Below, piece after piece: positions 16,198-27,800 of a stretch of DNA of 43,527 nt; the stretch's first letter is position 1, and each line of letters begins with the position of its first letter. Origin of the DNA: DAINBT01 sp036732785 (GTDB taxonomy: Bacteria; Planctomycetota; Phycisphaerae; Sedimentisphaerales; SM23-30); the NCBI GenBank assembly GCA_964537505.1, contig CAZICK010000027.1:1-43527 (forward strand), given 5' to 3'. The position numbers and the translations under genes are program-made. A model generated the notes under the pieces. The model did not search any database. It saw nothing but the letters and a program-made list of their open reading frames with translations, and was not told the DNA's origin.

Positions 16198-16707
16198 TTA
16201 TACCCAATCCAGTCCACCCAGCCGCCAGAATATCTGCAAGGCGATCTGAGCGTAAACACCCGCCAATACATCGTCCATCAGAACGCCCCATGCGCCCTTG
16301 AGTTTTTCCAATTGCCGTATAGGCGGAGGCTTTATAATGTCGAAAATTCGAAACAACACAAAACCGACCGCGGTGAAAACCAATATCTCGCTACCGGTCA
16401 AATCAGCAATCATCGGCCAAAACCACAGAAAAGTGATCGCCTGCCCGCACTGTTCGTCACTGACGATCTGACGGGGATCGCTCCTGCCGTATTCTTCGAT
16501 GAACCGGTCGCCATAAACTATCGTAACCACAAACCCATGCGCCGCCAACACCAGCATAACCGCTGCCAACACACCCGGACAAACATCCGCCCATGCCGTG
16601 ATCAAAAACACCCCCGCCACCACCGCCGAGCCGCACGTACCCGGAATCAACGGCGAGTAACCCGCCCCCAAAACTGAAAGCCAAATCCGATACATATATA
16701 TACTCAC
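16198..16707 (-). CDS. pgpA: Phosphatidylglycerophosphatase A
   Basis: PgpA dephosphorylates phosphatidylglycerol phosphate in phospholipid synthesis. The 169-residue protein carries the family blocks GAGYSPLIPGTCGS (14-27), DPRQIVSDEQCGQ, which includes catalytic acids, and KPPPIRQLEKLKGAWGVL followed by MDDVLAGVYA. Helices match the family's four membrane segments. The start is GTG at 16707 or ATG at 16695; neither has a Shine-Dalgarno, and the difference is four residues. It lies just downstream of top6B and overlaps functionally with uppP. Confidence 0.94.
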   Translation of the reverse strand: MSIYMYRIWLSVLGAGYSPLIPGTCGSAVVAGVFLITAWADVCPGVLAAVMLVLAAHGFVVTIVYGDRFIEEYGRSDPRQIVSDEQCGQAITFLWFWPMIADLTGSEILVFTAVGFVLFRIFDIIKPPPIRQLEKLKGAWGVLMDDVLAGVYAQIALQIFWRLGGLDWV

Positions 16708-16722
16708 AACGTTTGAGTTTAT

Positions 16723-18585
16723 TTATTGTTCTGGTTTATTTTTGCGGGAGTGTTCCAGCATATATGCCAGGTTATCAAGGGCGTTGCGAACCTGTTGGTC
16801 CTTAAGGGCCAGAATATCCTGAAGCGCCTCACCGATAGCCGGCAGATATTTCTTGATATAGCTTTGCTTCTTGGCTTCTTCGTGTTGTCGTTTTACGCCC
16901 CGCAGATGTCGGCCGAGCTGTCGGCCGCAATCGGCCAAACCAAGTTTTATCTCCTTTATGATTTCCGGATAGTGTGCCACAGCCTCTTTGCTCTCGGAAG
17001 TAAAAGGCACCCAAACAGAAGCTATATGAACGATTACCGTCACCGCTCCCGACGGCAGGGCGCCTTTGCTTTGCGAGAGACCATAAAGACGCCAGTTCGT
17101 CTGCATAATCGACTTATAGATACAGCAGGCCGACTGCTGATACAACAACGGCACACGATTGGCAAAACGCAGCACCCGCATCAGTTCTTTCTCGCCGTTG
17201 TTATTATCTTCTTCGTCTTTGCTGCCGTTTGCGTTGTCATTTTCATTGCCGTATGCCAGGGCCACCTCAATCTGAAACGGATTGCCGCGATAGACCGCCG
17301 GCGGACGGGTACAAACCGTATAAAAACCGGCCTCCACCACCTGCTCAAGCCCCTTAAGCAGTCCGCTCTCGCCGATAGGAACGATGCAATTGGTACTGGG
17401 CGCCATAATCTTGGTTTCATTGATAACCTGGTACAGCTTCTCTGCCTGCTGATGCGAAAGCCGCGATGGTCGCGTACGTGACGAGATACCGGCCTTTTCG
17501 AGAATCTGCCCACTTATTCGGCTGCTGACCCGCGAAAACTCATTCGTCAAAAACGACGTCATCGTCACACAGGAAGTATCCTTGGCCATCTTCATCAACA
17601 CCCCAAGCTCCACACCGTACGGATGAGGCTTGATTGCTTTGGGAATCTCAACCACCTGATTGACCGACCGTTCATAAATACATTCCTGGCCGTCAGGCAT
17701 AATATAGCGGATTCGAGTGTGTGGATTAGTAATAGCCGTCTGCCTGAGATATTCATCCACACTTTGTCGGCCTTGCTGATAGCGGGCTTCCAGTTCAATT
17801 TCCACGCGGGTACCGCTACGTACATCCCATTCGATCGTATTATTCTCAATGATATCGGGCCGATTTTTCTTCGTATCGATTCGCAACTCATAATAATGAG
17901 CTTGGCTTTGGGGACCGGTCTTGCTGCTAATCTTGATATTCTTGCCCGTCGTCAGCAGACCGTACATACCAGCCGCTGATATCCCGATACCCTGTTGGCC
18001 ACGCGCCATACGGAGCGTATGAAACTTACTTCCGTAGAGGAGTCGGCCGAAAATATTGGGAATCTGATCTTTTACTATGCCAGGCCCATTATCCTGAACC
18101 CAAATCACATAACGACTCTCGCCCGTCTGTTTGACGCCGACTTCCAGTTCCGGCAGAATATGAGCCTCTTCACAGGCATCGAGCGAATTATCCACAGCCT
18201 CTTTGACCGCCGTCAGAAGTGCCTTACTGGGATTGTCAAAGCCCAGCAGATGACGGTTCTTGGCAAAAAATTCACTGACACTGATTTCCCTCTGATTGGA
18301 TGCCATCGACTTCGCTTGGGCTTCGATGTTTTCATCCTTTATATGCGCCACCGGTGACTTGGCAGCAGCGGCTCGTTTCTTTGGAGCGGCTTCCTCAACG
18401 GCATTTTTGCTTTCTACCCTCGTCTTGGACGATTTAGACGTATTTTTAGGGCTTTTTTTGCTCATGGCCCTGGACGATTTAGCGGATTCCCCACTGCTCC
18501 CGGCTGGATTTTTACCCTTGCCAGGCTCCGGCTCGAAAGCAAAATTCAACTGACCGTCAACATCCTTCCTTTTCTTACGCGCCAC
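16723..18585 (-). CDS. top6B: DNA topoisomerase VI subunit B
   Basis: Subunit B is the ATPase half of topoisomerase VI, a type IIB enzyme best known from archaea and plants. In this 620-residue protein the GHKL fold shows Asn133 in EAVDNSLDA, DNGPGI (165-170), YGSKFH and GQQGIGIS (196-203), followed by the transducer domain. GTG at 18585 is chosen because AAGGAG precedes it by 6 bases; a frame-extending GTG at 18663 has none. The first 95 residues are a Lys/Ser/Ala-rich disordered tail absent from typical archaeal proteins and may bind DNA. Subunit A (Spo11-like) is not in this window, although it is commonly adjacent. The C-terminal domain is short. Confidence 0.95.
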   Translation of the reverse strand: MARKKRKDVDGQLNFAFEPEPGKGKNPAGSSGESAKSSRAMSKKSPKNTSKSSKTRVESKNAVEEAAPKKRAAAAKSPVAHIKDENIEAQAKSMASNQREISVSEFFAKNRHLLGFDNPSKALLTAVKEAVDNSLDACEEAHILPELEVGVKQTGESRYVIWVQDNGPGIVKDQIPNIFGRLLYGSKFHTLRMARGQQGIGISAAGMYGLLTTGKNIKISSKTGPQSQAHYYELRIDTKKNRPDIIENNTIEWDVRSGTRVEIELEARYQQGRQSVDEYLRQTAITNPHTRIRYIMPDGQECIYERSVNQVVEIPKAIKPHPYGVELGVLMKMAKDTSCVTMTSFLTNEFSRVSSRISGQILEKAGISSRTRPSRLSHQQAEKLYQVINETKIMAPSTNCIVPIGESGLLKGLEQVVEAGFYTVCTRPPAVYRGNPFQIEVALAYGNENDNANGSKDEEDNNNGEKELMRVLRFANRVPLLYQQSACCIYKSIMQTNWRLYGLSQSKGALPSGAVTVIVHIASVWVPFTSESKEAVAHYPEIIKEIKLGLADCGRQLGRHLRGVKRQHEEAKKQSYIKKYLPAIGEALQDILALKDQQVRNALDNLAYMLEHSRKNKPEQ

Positions 18586-18781
18586 TGCGATCTCCTTATC
18601 TGCGTACCGCCAAAGCCGACATGATACCCAATAGCCCGACCACTTTCCAGTCCTGTTTTTCACCCCCGCGAACTAAGGGTGCATGTCATGTTTGATGAGC
18701 ATAAATGATGTGTCTCCCTGTAGATTACCAAAATACAGCGGTTTTTAGGCTCAAATGCCGCGACCGACTCGTAAAGACGAG

Positions 18782-21700
18782 TTATAAATTGGCTACAATG
18801 ACAAAGTCGCCGCTTGGCAGCAGTTTGGTGTTGATTGGGCCGGAGGCATAGAATCCGAATTCATTATTGGTGTTGTCGGAGACGATTTTATGGCCTGTGA
18901 TGCGTCCGATGGAGCCGTTTCCAACAGAATAGGGAGGATTAGCCGGTAAGGCGGTATATTCCAACGAGCTTACGAGATTATCGTAAATATTGTCGGCCAT
19001 GGCTCCGGCGGTAACGTAGGAGTTTCGCAGCTCGCCGCCAAACGAGAGTTTTCCAATATTGCCCTCATTCAATCGGTCGTTAAATGAATCACCCAGTTGG
19101 ACCGACATTCCTATGTCATATCCGGCGAGGATGTGTGAGTCGATAATGTCGGTCTGGACCTTAACCGAACCGAGCTTGCCGGCAACGCTGACCAGGGCGT
19201 TGTTAAAGTCCAAAGCGTTAATTGATTTGATGGATTGAGCGCGAATGATAACGTCGGAGAGGCTGCCGTCTTTGACTTTGAGGCTGTTGATGTCGTCCAT
19301 CGCCATAATCATACCGGAGATGCCATACTTGGCACTGACAGAAGAAATATCACCATTTTGAGCGATGATGTCGCTGGAGATGACGCCGGTTTTGCTGATG
19401 ATTTTGCCGATATCACCGTAGGCCTGGATGTCACCGTCAATATTACCGGCGACCTTAACTTGCCTGACGTCTCCAACTTTGGCTTCGATGTTTGCTCCGA
19501 TGCTGCCGGCGGAAATATTAACTTTGTCGATCGCATCGGCGTACAGGTATCCGCCGGAAAATGACTTGGCTTGGAAGGTTCGCAGCGTTCCCGGCAGATC
19601 GAAACCAACACTGTTTCCGATCTGTGCGGCTTTAATGGTCATAGGCTTGGAGGATGGTTGCTGTACAGCTATTGCCGCTCCGTCGAGAACGTTACCCAAC
19701 AGCATTTTATCCAGCGAACCGTTAATGACAATTTCTTTTTCGATATTGACGTTCGGCGCGATGATCGAGTTCAGTGAGCCATTATCGACGGTACGGATAC
19801 TGCCGATAGTAGTATTGCCGGTGGTAGTGATATTGAGGTTACTTTCTTGGGTGGTGCCAGACAATAGCAGTGCGAAAATGTCTGCTTGGTCGGAATCGCC
19901 GTCTTCGAGATAGAGTTCGAAGCTGCCATGAGTAAGGGAGACGTGGACCCAATGACCTTCACTGTCTTTGAAACGGTGGTATGAGAGGTCTCCGTCGTTT
20001 GCGTTGACCTCTTGGCCGTCACTTTGGCCGGTTAATGTAATGTTATATTCGAACTCGTCCAGGTCGTTGGAATACAAGGTAAGCCGCTCCTCTGCAGGAA
20101 CGTCCAAAGTGGGAATCGTGGGATCATAAACGACGTCAACGGTCGAAGTCTGGCCCGTGGGAACGATCAGCGGGCCGTTGAGGTCCAGTTGGAACTGCGA
20201 ATCATTGCTGTCCCAGCTCCAATCGCTGATGACCAGATCGGCAGTGCCCAGCTCGTTGGAAATCACTAACTGCCGCACTGACGGATGGCTCATGTCGGTA
20301 ACTCCAAAATCGATAGTTGTCTGGGGAACATCAATTTCGGGACTGACTACCGTCGCGGTAACATTCACGATTGTGGGGGCGACGTCGCCGGCACTGATAA
20401 TGATGGTACCGTTATATTGGCCCGGTTCGAACTGATCACCGGCCCCGTCAAAGGTAACATTGACTGTGACGTACTGCCCCGGAGCCACATTCTGGTGGTC
20501 GCCGGACCAGTCGATACTAAATCCGTCACCACTCGAGATGATTTCCAGTGAAGTCAGTCTGACACTGCCGTTGAGAATATCGAATCTATCGGTAATGGTC
20601 GGTGCGGTGTTGCTATGGTCCTTCAGGATGGAATCCATCGTTATCTGCTGTCCCACATTCTCTTTACCGTTGGAGATAATCTTAAAATTAGTCCGGGAGG
20701 CGGAGCCGCTAAGGTCCACCACATACTGAACGTTATCCGGGTCATCGCTGGAAATAATAAGAGTGTCGCTGAAGAAGAATTCCGGCTGGTCAATACCGTC
20801 CGACGGGGCAAGGAACCAAACGTTCAGAGGAACAATCTGTTGAGGGTCGATGGTGAAGTCTTGCTCCGGGGCGCCAGTTTCGGCGCGAGCTACGGTAAAG
20901 GCATTGATGTCGGTATTTTGCAATGTCCAGCCCTGTACGGTCAGGACATCGTCGCCGATGTTGGTCAGATAAATAGTGGTTTCGTAAGGTGTGTCAAAAG
21001 GCTGTCGGCTAAAGCTCAACTGATTGTCGTCCGGTATGCCATCCAGGGATAGATCTTCGTAAACAACGAGGGTTGGCTTGACCACGGAGGCGGTGGCATG
21101 CAAAACGTAAGTGTAGTCTTCCAGGTGGTCAGTGCTCCTTATGGTGATAGTTTCACCGAAAGAACCGACTTTCGCGGAGGCAAAGGTCACCATAATCTCA
21201 CGAGAATCGCCCGGATTTAACGGAAGGTTGTAAGTATCCGCAGGCAAAACTAGTTTAAACGGACTAGCCGAACCTTGGCCCAGGATTATTTCATTGATCT
21301 CCAAAACTTGATTGCCATTGTTTTTAATCGTGAAGGCCTGGACAGCGGTGGCTTGTTCCAGAGGAACAGTACCTAACGGACGAACAGCACCTAACTCAAG
21401 CATGTTGTCGTTGGGTGTTCCGGAATCTTCGGTCACAATCAGATCCGCGCCGGCAATTGTTCCGGTAAGGCTGAAAGTGTATTCTATCTGTTCGTCGGTA
21501 TGGACGGTCAGGGTGTCGGTTATAATCGGCTGTCCCTGGGGGTCGAACTCGTCAGGTTCAAACTGAAGGTAAATATTTCGCTGGGCATGAGGCGCCAGAG
21601 TCATTGGCGCACTGGCAGTGCGCAGGGCGAAATCCTCGCCCAGGAGCAAAGACCAGTCGGTGATAGTAACGGTCTTGCTGGCACTGCGATTATATATCGT

Positions 21701-24082
21701 AACATAAGGTTCCTGATTGACCCCTCCAATAGCCACGGCGCCGAAATTTATGACCCGATCCGACGGGTTACCCACCGAATCGAAAGCCAGGGTGCTGTAA
21801 CGGTCCATGTAAATCGCATCGGGAGATATGGAATAGTTGTTATCGTGGTTATCGTAGTCTGTCTCGATGACCAGATAATCACTGTTAACGACAGCTATGA
21901 TACGATAATAGGGGCCGGTAATATCCGGTGGAATCTCCACGGTAGCGGTACAATGTACGCTTTGGCCGTCAGGAATAGGCGCAGGAACGATCAGTTCTTC
22001 CGGGGATCCGGCCAGCAGAATTTCCTGGCCGCCAAACCAGCCGCCTTCGTTCGGATAGCTGAGATAAAACTTCAAATCGGCAGAATCAAGGATGTAGCCT
22101 GGCCCGTTATTGGAGATGTTAACCGATACGGTCAGGGGCGCTCCAGACTGGACAAACGCAGGATAAGCCAGTTCGGACAGTTGCACACTGGCAACGGCCA
22201 TATCACCTGGTATTGCCCTGCCGCTAAGGTAAATTTCATCCGAGGTTCCAGCGTCGGTGGTAATCTCCAGAGCGCCTTCCACCAAATAGTTTAGGTCCGG
22301 GTCCGCATTCAGCGTGGTAGTCTTGGGGGTGAACCATATAGGTATGGTTACATGCCCGGGACCGTCTATGGTAGCCGCCGGAATTTCGAATATAGAGCCG
22401 GCATCGACTACACTGATATCGAAATCAACCCAGGGCTCATCATATTCCTCGCTCTTGACGCGAATGTAATAGGAACCTGTCTCGATCAAAACCGTGTTCA
22501 TGGGAGTTCCCACACTCGTCGAGTCCACCTGTTGACCGTGTGAGTTGAAAATATCAACCGAGTAAGAAAACATAGGATCAGGATCGGGAAATGTAATTAA
22601 AACCTGGGTACCCACATTACCGTCGAAGGTAAACCATTCGCTGTTGCTCCAATTCTCTTCTCCCCGATCTGGCCGACCGTCCGGCTCACTGCCGGATAAT
22701 ATCGTCGCTGTTTCGGACAAGGAGAATTCTGTAACAAGGCCGTACTGACTGGCAAATCCAAAGAAATAATTGTCATCGTATGAATCATCAGGGCTGTCAA
22801 CTTTTATGTAATATCGCCCGGTATAAGGAGCGGCGGTATCGGCATAAACGCTGGAAGACCATGAGAGATCTGTGTACGGTACAGAATTGTCGCTGGTTGT
22901 GATGATATTGCCATATTGAGAATATATCGTCACGTCCATTGGAACATTGTTAAACAATTGAAGCCGTATGCCAAGCGAATCGCCTTCCATGGCGTCATAA
23001 CAGTACCAATTAGCTTCGCCGTGTACCATGCTATTATATCCATGATCAACGGTGGACAGCTTTGTAACATTATCCTGATCGTATCCTGGCGGCAGTTGCA
23101 GTACTGATGATAAAGAAGGGTCATATTTCGAGATACCGAAATGCTCATTGGAAAAATCAAGATCAGTGATATTGACGGGAGTATCGCCAATGTTTATTAT
23201 ATCGATGTACTCCGGGCCTGAGACATGGCCGACGCTGCCCCAGCCGAAATCTATCATGCCGTCTGTACCAGGTGAAACCGAATCAAAAACGCCGATTTTG
23301 CTGGTATAAAAGCTCATACGACTGGAACGCCTGACATTGTCGTCGATAATTTCTTCAGCGTTGATAGGGTCGCCATAGTTAACCGCCGCCAGGATGTAAC
23401 CTCTTGTCGGATTGTCCGTCAGGTCAACCGTGGTCATATCGAGTGCTATGTTATCGATCTGGACGGACTCGCCGGGTTCCAGGGGCGGTACCACATCTCT
23501 ATGGATTTTGCCGATAATCTGGTCGTCAATATCACCAAAGGACTGATTCGGACTGTAATCGAACTCAATACCAGAACTGGAGAGGATGTGGCCGGGTCCC
23601 TCGTTTGTGACGGTAATGGAGACCTCAAGTGGGTCACCGGTCCAGACGTAGTTTGGGTTGACCTGTGGAAAAACAAGCTTGGATATCACCAGATTGCCGC
23701 CGAGACCTGTCCCCTCCAAATCGACTCTTACGTTGTTATCGGAGGTTTTAATCAGCAGATCTTTGCTGACATCTCCTCGCTCCTGAGGTTCGAAGCGTAC
23801 GCGAAAATCTATGCCGTCAGGGTCGTCGGCTTCGAGAATCCGTGGAAGAGTGTACAAATCATAAGGATCCACCGTAAAATTGTCATCCGGCTCCATAGTG
23901 CCTGTATCGACACACAATATCTCGGTGATCTCGACATCGGTCAGACCATCATTGGTTAGGTTGACAATAGTGTATGGAGATTCGATACCAACGCCAACTT
24001 CACCAAAATCTATATCCATAGGATCTGCGATGACGGAAATAGCGAGCAGGCAACGTGTTTCCAAAACTTCTAAATACAACAT
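18782..24082 (-). CDS. Giant secreted protein with LEPR-like start, CARDB and choice-of-anchor D repeats
   Basis: This 1766-residue protein is probably exported and attached outside the cell. LEVLETRCLLA (4-14) resembles the planctomycete LEPR-XLL motif. Next come a choice-of-anchor D (ASH-like) beta domain (about 20-128), a CARDB domain (130-255), further ASH-like and pre-peptidase-like beta domains (280-600), and a second CARDB (about 635-760). About five more ASH-like units follow up to 1400. The last 330 residues are short imperfect repeats rich in Ile, Gly, Ser and Asp, suggesting a beta-solenoid. No enzyme domain is visible, so it is likely an adhesin or structural surface protein. ATG at 24082 follows GAGG by 8 bases, and an in-frame stop lies eight codons upstream, so the usual basic leader before LEPR is missing. 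Confidence 0.85.
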   Translation of the reverse strand: MLYLEVLETRCLLAISVIADPMDIDFGEVGVGIESPYTIVNLTNDGLTDVEITEILCVDTGTMEPDDNFTVDPYDLYTLPRILEADDPDGIDFRVRFEPQERGDVSKDLLIKTSDNNVRVDLEGTGLGGNLVISKLVFPQVNPNYVWTGDPLEVSITVTNEGPGHILSSSGIEFDYSPNQSFGDIDDQIIGKIHRDVVPPLEPGESVQIDNIALDMTTVDLTDNPTRGYILAAVNYGDPINAEEIIDDNVRRSSRMSFYTSKIGVFDSVSPGTDGMIDFGWGSVGHVSGPEYIDIINIGDTPVNITDLDFSNEHFGISKYDPSLSSVLQLPPGYDQDNVTKLSTVDHGYNSMVHGEANWYCYDAMEGDSLGIRLQLFNNVPMDVTIYSQYGNIITTSDNSVPYTDLSWSSSVYADTAAPYTGRYYIKVDSPDDSYDDNYFFGFASQYGLVTEFSLSETATILSGSEPDGRPDRGEENWSNSEWFTFDGNVGTQVLITFPDPDPMFSYSVDIFNSHGQQVDSTSVGTPMNTVLIETGSYYIRVKSEEYDEPWVDFDISVVDAGSIFEIPAATIDGPGHVTIPIWFTPKTTTLNADPDLNYLVEGALEITTDAGTSDEIYLSGRAIPGDMAVASVQLSELAYPAFVQSGAPLTVSVNISNNGPGYILDSADLKFYLSYPNEGGWFGGQEILLAGSPEELIVPAPIPDGQSVHCTATVEIPPDITGPYYRIIAVVNSDYLVIETDYDNHDNNYSISPDAIYMDRYSTLAFDSVGNPSDRVINFGAVAIGGVNQEPYVTIYNRSASKTVTITDWSLLLGEDFALRTASAPMTLAPHAQRNIYLQFEPDEFDPQGQPIITDTLTVHTDEQIEYTFSLTGTIAGADLIVTEDSGTPNDNMLELGAVRPLGTVPLEQATAVQAFTIKNNGNQVLEINEIILGQGSASPFKLVLPADTYNLPLNPGDSREIMVTFASAKVGSFGETITIRSTDHLEDYTYVLHATASVVKPTLVVYEDLSLDGIPDDNQLSFSRQPFDTPYETTIYLTNIGDDVLTVQGWTLQNTDINAFTVARAETGAPEQDFTIDPQQIVPLNVWFLAPSDGIDQPEFFFSDTLIISSDDPDNVQYVVDLSGSASRTNFKIISNGKENVGQQITMDSILKDHSNTAPTITDRFDILNGSVRLTSLEIISSGDGFSIDWSGDHQNVAPGQYVTVNVTFDGAGDQFEPGQYNGTIIISAGDVAPTIVNVTATVVSPEIDVPQTTIDFGVTDMSHPSVRQLVISNELGTADLVISDWSWDSNDSQFQLDLNGPLIVPTGQTSTVDVVYDPTIPTLDVPAEERLTLYSNDLDEFEYNITLTGQSDGQEVNANDGDLSYHRFKDSEGHWVHVSLTHGSFELYLEDGDSDQADIFALLLSGTTQESNLNITTTGNTTIGSIRTVDNGSLNSIIAPNVNIEKEIVINGSLDKMLLGNVLDGAAIAVQQPSSKPMTIKAAQIGNSVGFDLPGTLRTFQAKSFSGGYLYADAIDKVNISAGSIGANIEAKVGDVRQVKVAGNIDGDIQAYGDIGKIISKTGVISSDIIAQNGDISSVSAKYGISGMIMAMDDINSLKVKDGSLSDVIIRAQSIKSINALDFNNALVSVAGKLGSVKVQTDIIDSHILAGYDIGMSVQLGDSFNDRLNEGNIGKLSFGGELRNSYVTAGAMADNIYDNLVSSLEYTALPANPPYSVGNGSIGRITGHKIVSDNTNNEFGFYASGPINTKLLPSGDFVIVANL

Positions 24083-24212
24083 AGTGCGTACCTCAGAAAT
24101 TTTCTATGGCTTAAAACAAACAATCTCGGCTGGAAGGCCTTCTATCAGCCCCATTATGGTGGGTATTTTCATCGGCGGCAACTTTCTCTATTGCCCTACC
24201 TGGCTTCCGATT

Positions 24213-24242
24213 ATGATACCAGAAAACCGGGGCGTTTGTCAA
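24213..24242 (-). promoter_or_regulatory. Strong sigma-70-like promoter of the LEPR-type giant
   Basis: On the minus strand, TTGACA (24237-24242) and TATCAT (24213-24218) are 18 bases apart, with TGG giving an extended -10. It predicts a leader of about 125 bases. The remaining 742-base divergent region holds a plus-strand promoter at 24520 and nothing else I can support as a gene. Confidence 0.55.
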
Positions 24243-24519
24243 CCTTTTTTTTGAAAAGCCCAGAATTGCCGAAATCAATGCTGTAAACCCGCATCCGAGC
24301 GGCTTGAGCGGGCAGGAATACCCTGCCAATCTTACCTAAATTACCAGCTTGACCGTATGAAAATTGTATTTAACTTACGTTTTCTCAATAAGTTAACACA
24401 ACACCATCGGTTTAGCACAGGCAGGTCCGGCGGAAACTGCTAGCCTGCCAAATTGACGCGACCGTAAACAGGGCTGTTTTCAGGTACTTACCCATTTTGG
24501 GGCAAATATGGTTTTTCCC

Positions 24520-24548
24520 TTGCGTTTTGAAATAATATCTGCTATTGT
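24520..24548 (+). promoter_or_regulatory. Promoter of the M6-like giant
   Basis: TTGCGT (24520-24525) and TATTGT (24543-24548) are 17 bases apart. The -10 lies in TCTGCTAT, which, with CTTATGTT five bases on, recurs at the promoter near 30861. The predicted leader is about 270 bases and contains TCACCGA/TCGGTGA arms able to form a 7-bp stem. Confidence 0.45.
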
Positions 24549-24824
24549 AACTTATGTTACAGCAAGCCTCTATAAGGTGCTAAGGAGCTGTGTTCACCGA
24601 GTCAGAATATGGCGAAAATCGGTGACTTTGGCGGTGCGGAAGGGGGCGCCGGCCGTTATAATCCAAACAGATGGAATTGGGCGGTCTTTTTGGCTGTTCC
24701 AACATCACCGCGTTGTTATTTTTCCTGTTAATTTGGACGAGAAAGTTTGAACGTAGTGATATATTGAATTATTGGCAGACCACTTTGAGTTTTGATTGTT
24801 TACTGATTTTGCGCGGAGGAGAAA

Positions 24825-27800
24825 ATGAGATCCCACAAAAATCACCGAATTAACCTGACAGGTATGGGCCTGAACCAGGCAGGTAAGGCATCAATGTGCC
24901 TACGACCGTTTTTATCGGACCGTCTTGCGCACAGGTTCGCTTCCAGGCGACTGATATTAATCGCTCAGGTTATCTTGGCGGCTGCTGTCGTTGCGCCTCC
25001 TATGGCGGCGGGAGCGCCGCTGCCGACCAAAAAGCATCTGGTGGTCCTATGCGCATTTAGCAACCATTATGATGAAGGTGGTACCGATCCGATCGGTGAC
25101 AATGGTTTTGCCCCCTCCTATTATAACACCTTGTTTAATGGTATTGGTGGGGACCCGGTTATAGCGCCCGGCGGCAGCGTAAAAGATTACTTCAAGTATA
25201 ACACTTACGGCCAGTGGTCTTTCGACAGTACCATTACTCCGCAATGGATCAAATTGCCGAATGCGGAAAACCCAAACGTCCATGGTATGATTGACGATGC
25301 CCTGGACCGCCTCGACGAACGGGAAATCATCGACTTCGAAGATTTTGATGAAAATGGCGACGGTATAGTGGATTTTATTACGCTTATTTTTTCCGGGCAT
25401 GGTGTTGAGCCGGATAATAGGGTTCTGATTGGCGGCAATGTTTGGACCAGTGCCAGCGGCATTAAAGTAAAGAGTTATCAGGTCGGGCCGGCGCTGATGC
25501 TGGGAACAAGCCAAAAAATAATCACGCCTATCGGATATTTTTGCCATCAGTTCGGACATCTTCTGGGTCTGCCGGACCTGTTCGATACAGACGAGTCAAG
25601 TTACGGAATTGGCCGTTGGGGACTGATGGGCACTCCTCTTGGCGAAGGGTTCGGCCCTTCCGGCTCGTCGGCCCAATATCCACCTCACCTTTGCGCGTGG
25701 TCACGAGTGCAATTGGGATTGGTTGAACCGTACTTGATTAACGATCCTGAGGTTGACGATTTCTGGGGCACGTATTATGTCAGTACAGGTTTCGCCGATG
25801 ATGATGATCCGGACGATCCGAACTATCCCGTCCACCGCATAAATTATCAGATGAGTGCTTCGTCCATTGCTTCAGGGCTTGATGGAATAAGAGTCGCTCA
25901 ACAGAATGCCGAGAAGTTAGTGGCAGACCTGCTGGGACCGGGAATCAACATTGTAGAGGGCACTCCTAAACTCAAGGCAGACAATCGAGCGGCTGGAGTC
26001 TTCCGGGCAGGAAGCTCTGCTGGAATTGGAATGCAGGCAGGCATTATCCTGTCCACCGGCGATATCTTCGATGCCCTCGGGCCTAACAAAGAAACGGATA
26101 CTGGTACTGGTCTCGGTGACGCCGGCGATTCGGCCCTGAACAACCTGGCCGAAAATCCTACAACCGATGCGGCGGTGTTGGAGTTCAAGTTCCAATTTGA
26201 GGATACGAGCTCGCCAACCGCGGACCTTTATCTTAACTTCGTTTTTGCCTCGGAAGAATACACCGAGTTTATAGGCGACGGCGACTATGCCGACCCGAAT
26301 AGTACGGGTTATGACGTACTGGCTGTCTATGTGGATGGTGTGAATATTGCCTTGGTACCGGGTACGACAGACCCGGTAAACGTCAAGACCGTCAGACCAG
26401 AAATAATTTCTGACGATCCGAACTTACCCGGGCAACCTGGCGACAACGAAGAGTACTATGTGGACAATGACCCTAATACGACAACGAAAAACATCGAATT
26501 TGACGGTTTTACGATACGACTGGAGGCCAAAAAGACAGGTCTGAGCACGAGCGCACAACATACCGTAAAGATAGCCATCGCCGATGCCGGTGGGACCAAA
26601 TATGGAGAAGCCTTCAAGTATGACCTGTTCGATTCGGCGATTCTCTTACAGGCCGGCTCTCTATCGAACCTGCCCAACCAATCGAAAATACCTGTCACCG
26701 AATATCTGCTTATAGAAAACCGACAGCCGAGCGATAGCGAACGTTACATGCCCCAAGGTGGACTTGCCATCTGGCATATCGACGAATTCAAGTTTAACAA
26801 CGATTCCGAAGGGTATCCGGGCATGCCCCCGGTAATCATCCCTCCTGAAGATCCTAACGACGAAGGGCAGGTGCTCGGTTGGCCGGAACTGCACTATATG
26901 GTCGCCCTTATCCAGGCGGACAACGATTATGACCTCGAAAAGCTTAATAATCGTGGCGATAGTACCGACCTCTATCGCAATCCGGATTTTACAATCATCA
27001 ACGGCGATACCACCTATCCGAACACCCACACCTACGGGTTTGGAGTTGATTACAACACGCGTATCTCTATTTCCCAGATCAGTGGGCCGGGCGGTTCTAT
27101 GACCTACTCCTTAGCGGATAGAACAAATTATAACGACGACTGTAAACGTGCCACCGCCCTGACTGAAAGCCAGCAGTATCCCTTTATCAGCAATGAGGAG
27201 CCTTTTGTTTACGAGATCGCCTCCAGAACCGTCTATGGTTCGAGGACCAGGACACCTGACGGGCAGACATACTACTCCGATTGCGCCGGATTCGATCCGA
27301 TCGACGCGTGGCATATATTTACGCCACCGGTGGGCGGTGGATATACTATCAGCCTTTGCAATGAGGGTACGGATTTTGACACCACGTTGGAGGTATTTGC
27401 CGATTGTGATAATCTGGACTCGCTGGCCTGCAATGATGATTCCGAGCGCAGCGGTTTTTATCGTCAGTCGGAGCTTTCGATGACCCTCGAGGAAGGCATC
27501 GACTACCTTATTCGCGTAGCGGGTTACAATAACGAAACTGGTTATTATTTTCTTACCGCAACATACAAACCGCCGTTTCCCAACGATGGGTGCGGAGGCG
27601 CCTTTACCAGTCCAATATCCCAAAGCGTACCTTACGAAGGTTCGCTGGTCAGTGCCACCGCCACGCCTGATCCGGTTAACCCGAATCTCGACTTTGCTAC
27701 TCCTGGTTACGATTGGGGTGACTATATTGACGCCTGGCACACCTTCTCGCCCAGTAGAACGTGTACCGTGACAATGCTTCTTCATAGCGATGATTTCGAT

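Noticed and set aside
24508..24750. 80-codon frame upstream of the M6-like giant
   Set aside because: No Shine-Dalgarno, unlikely composition, and it overlaps the predicted promoter.
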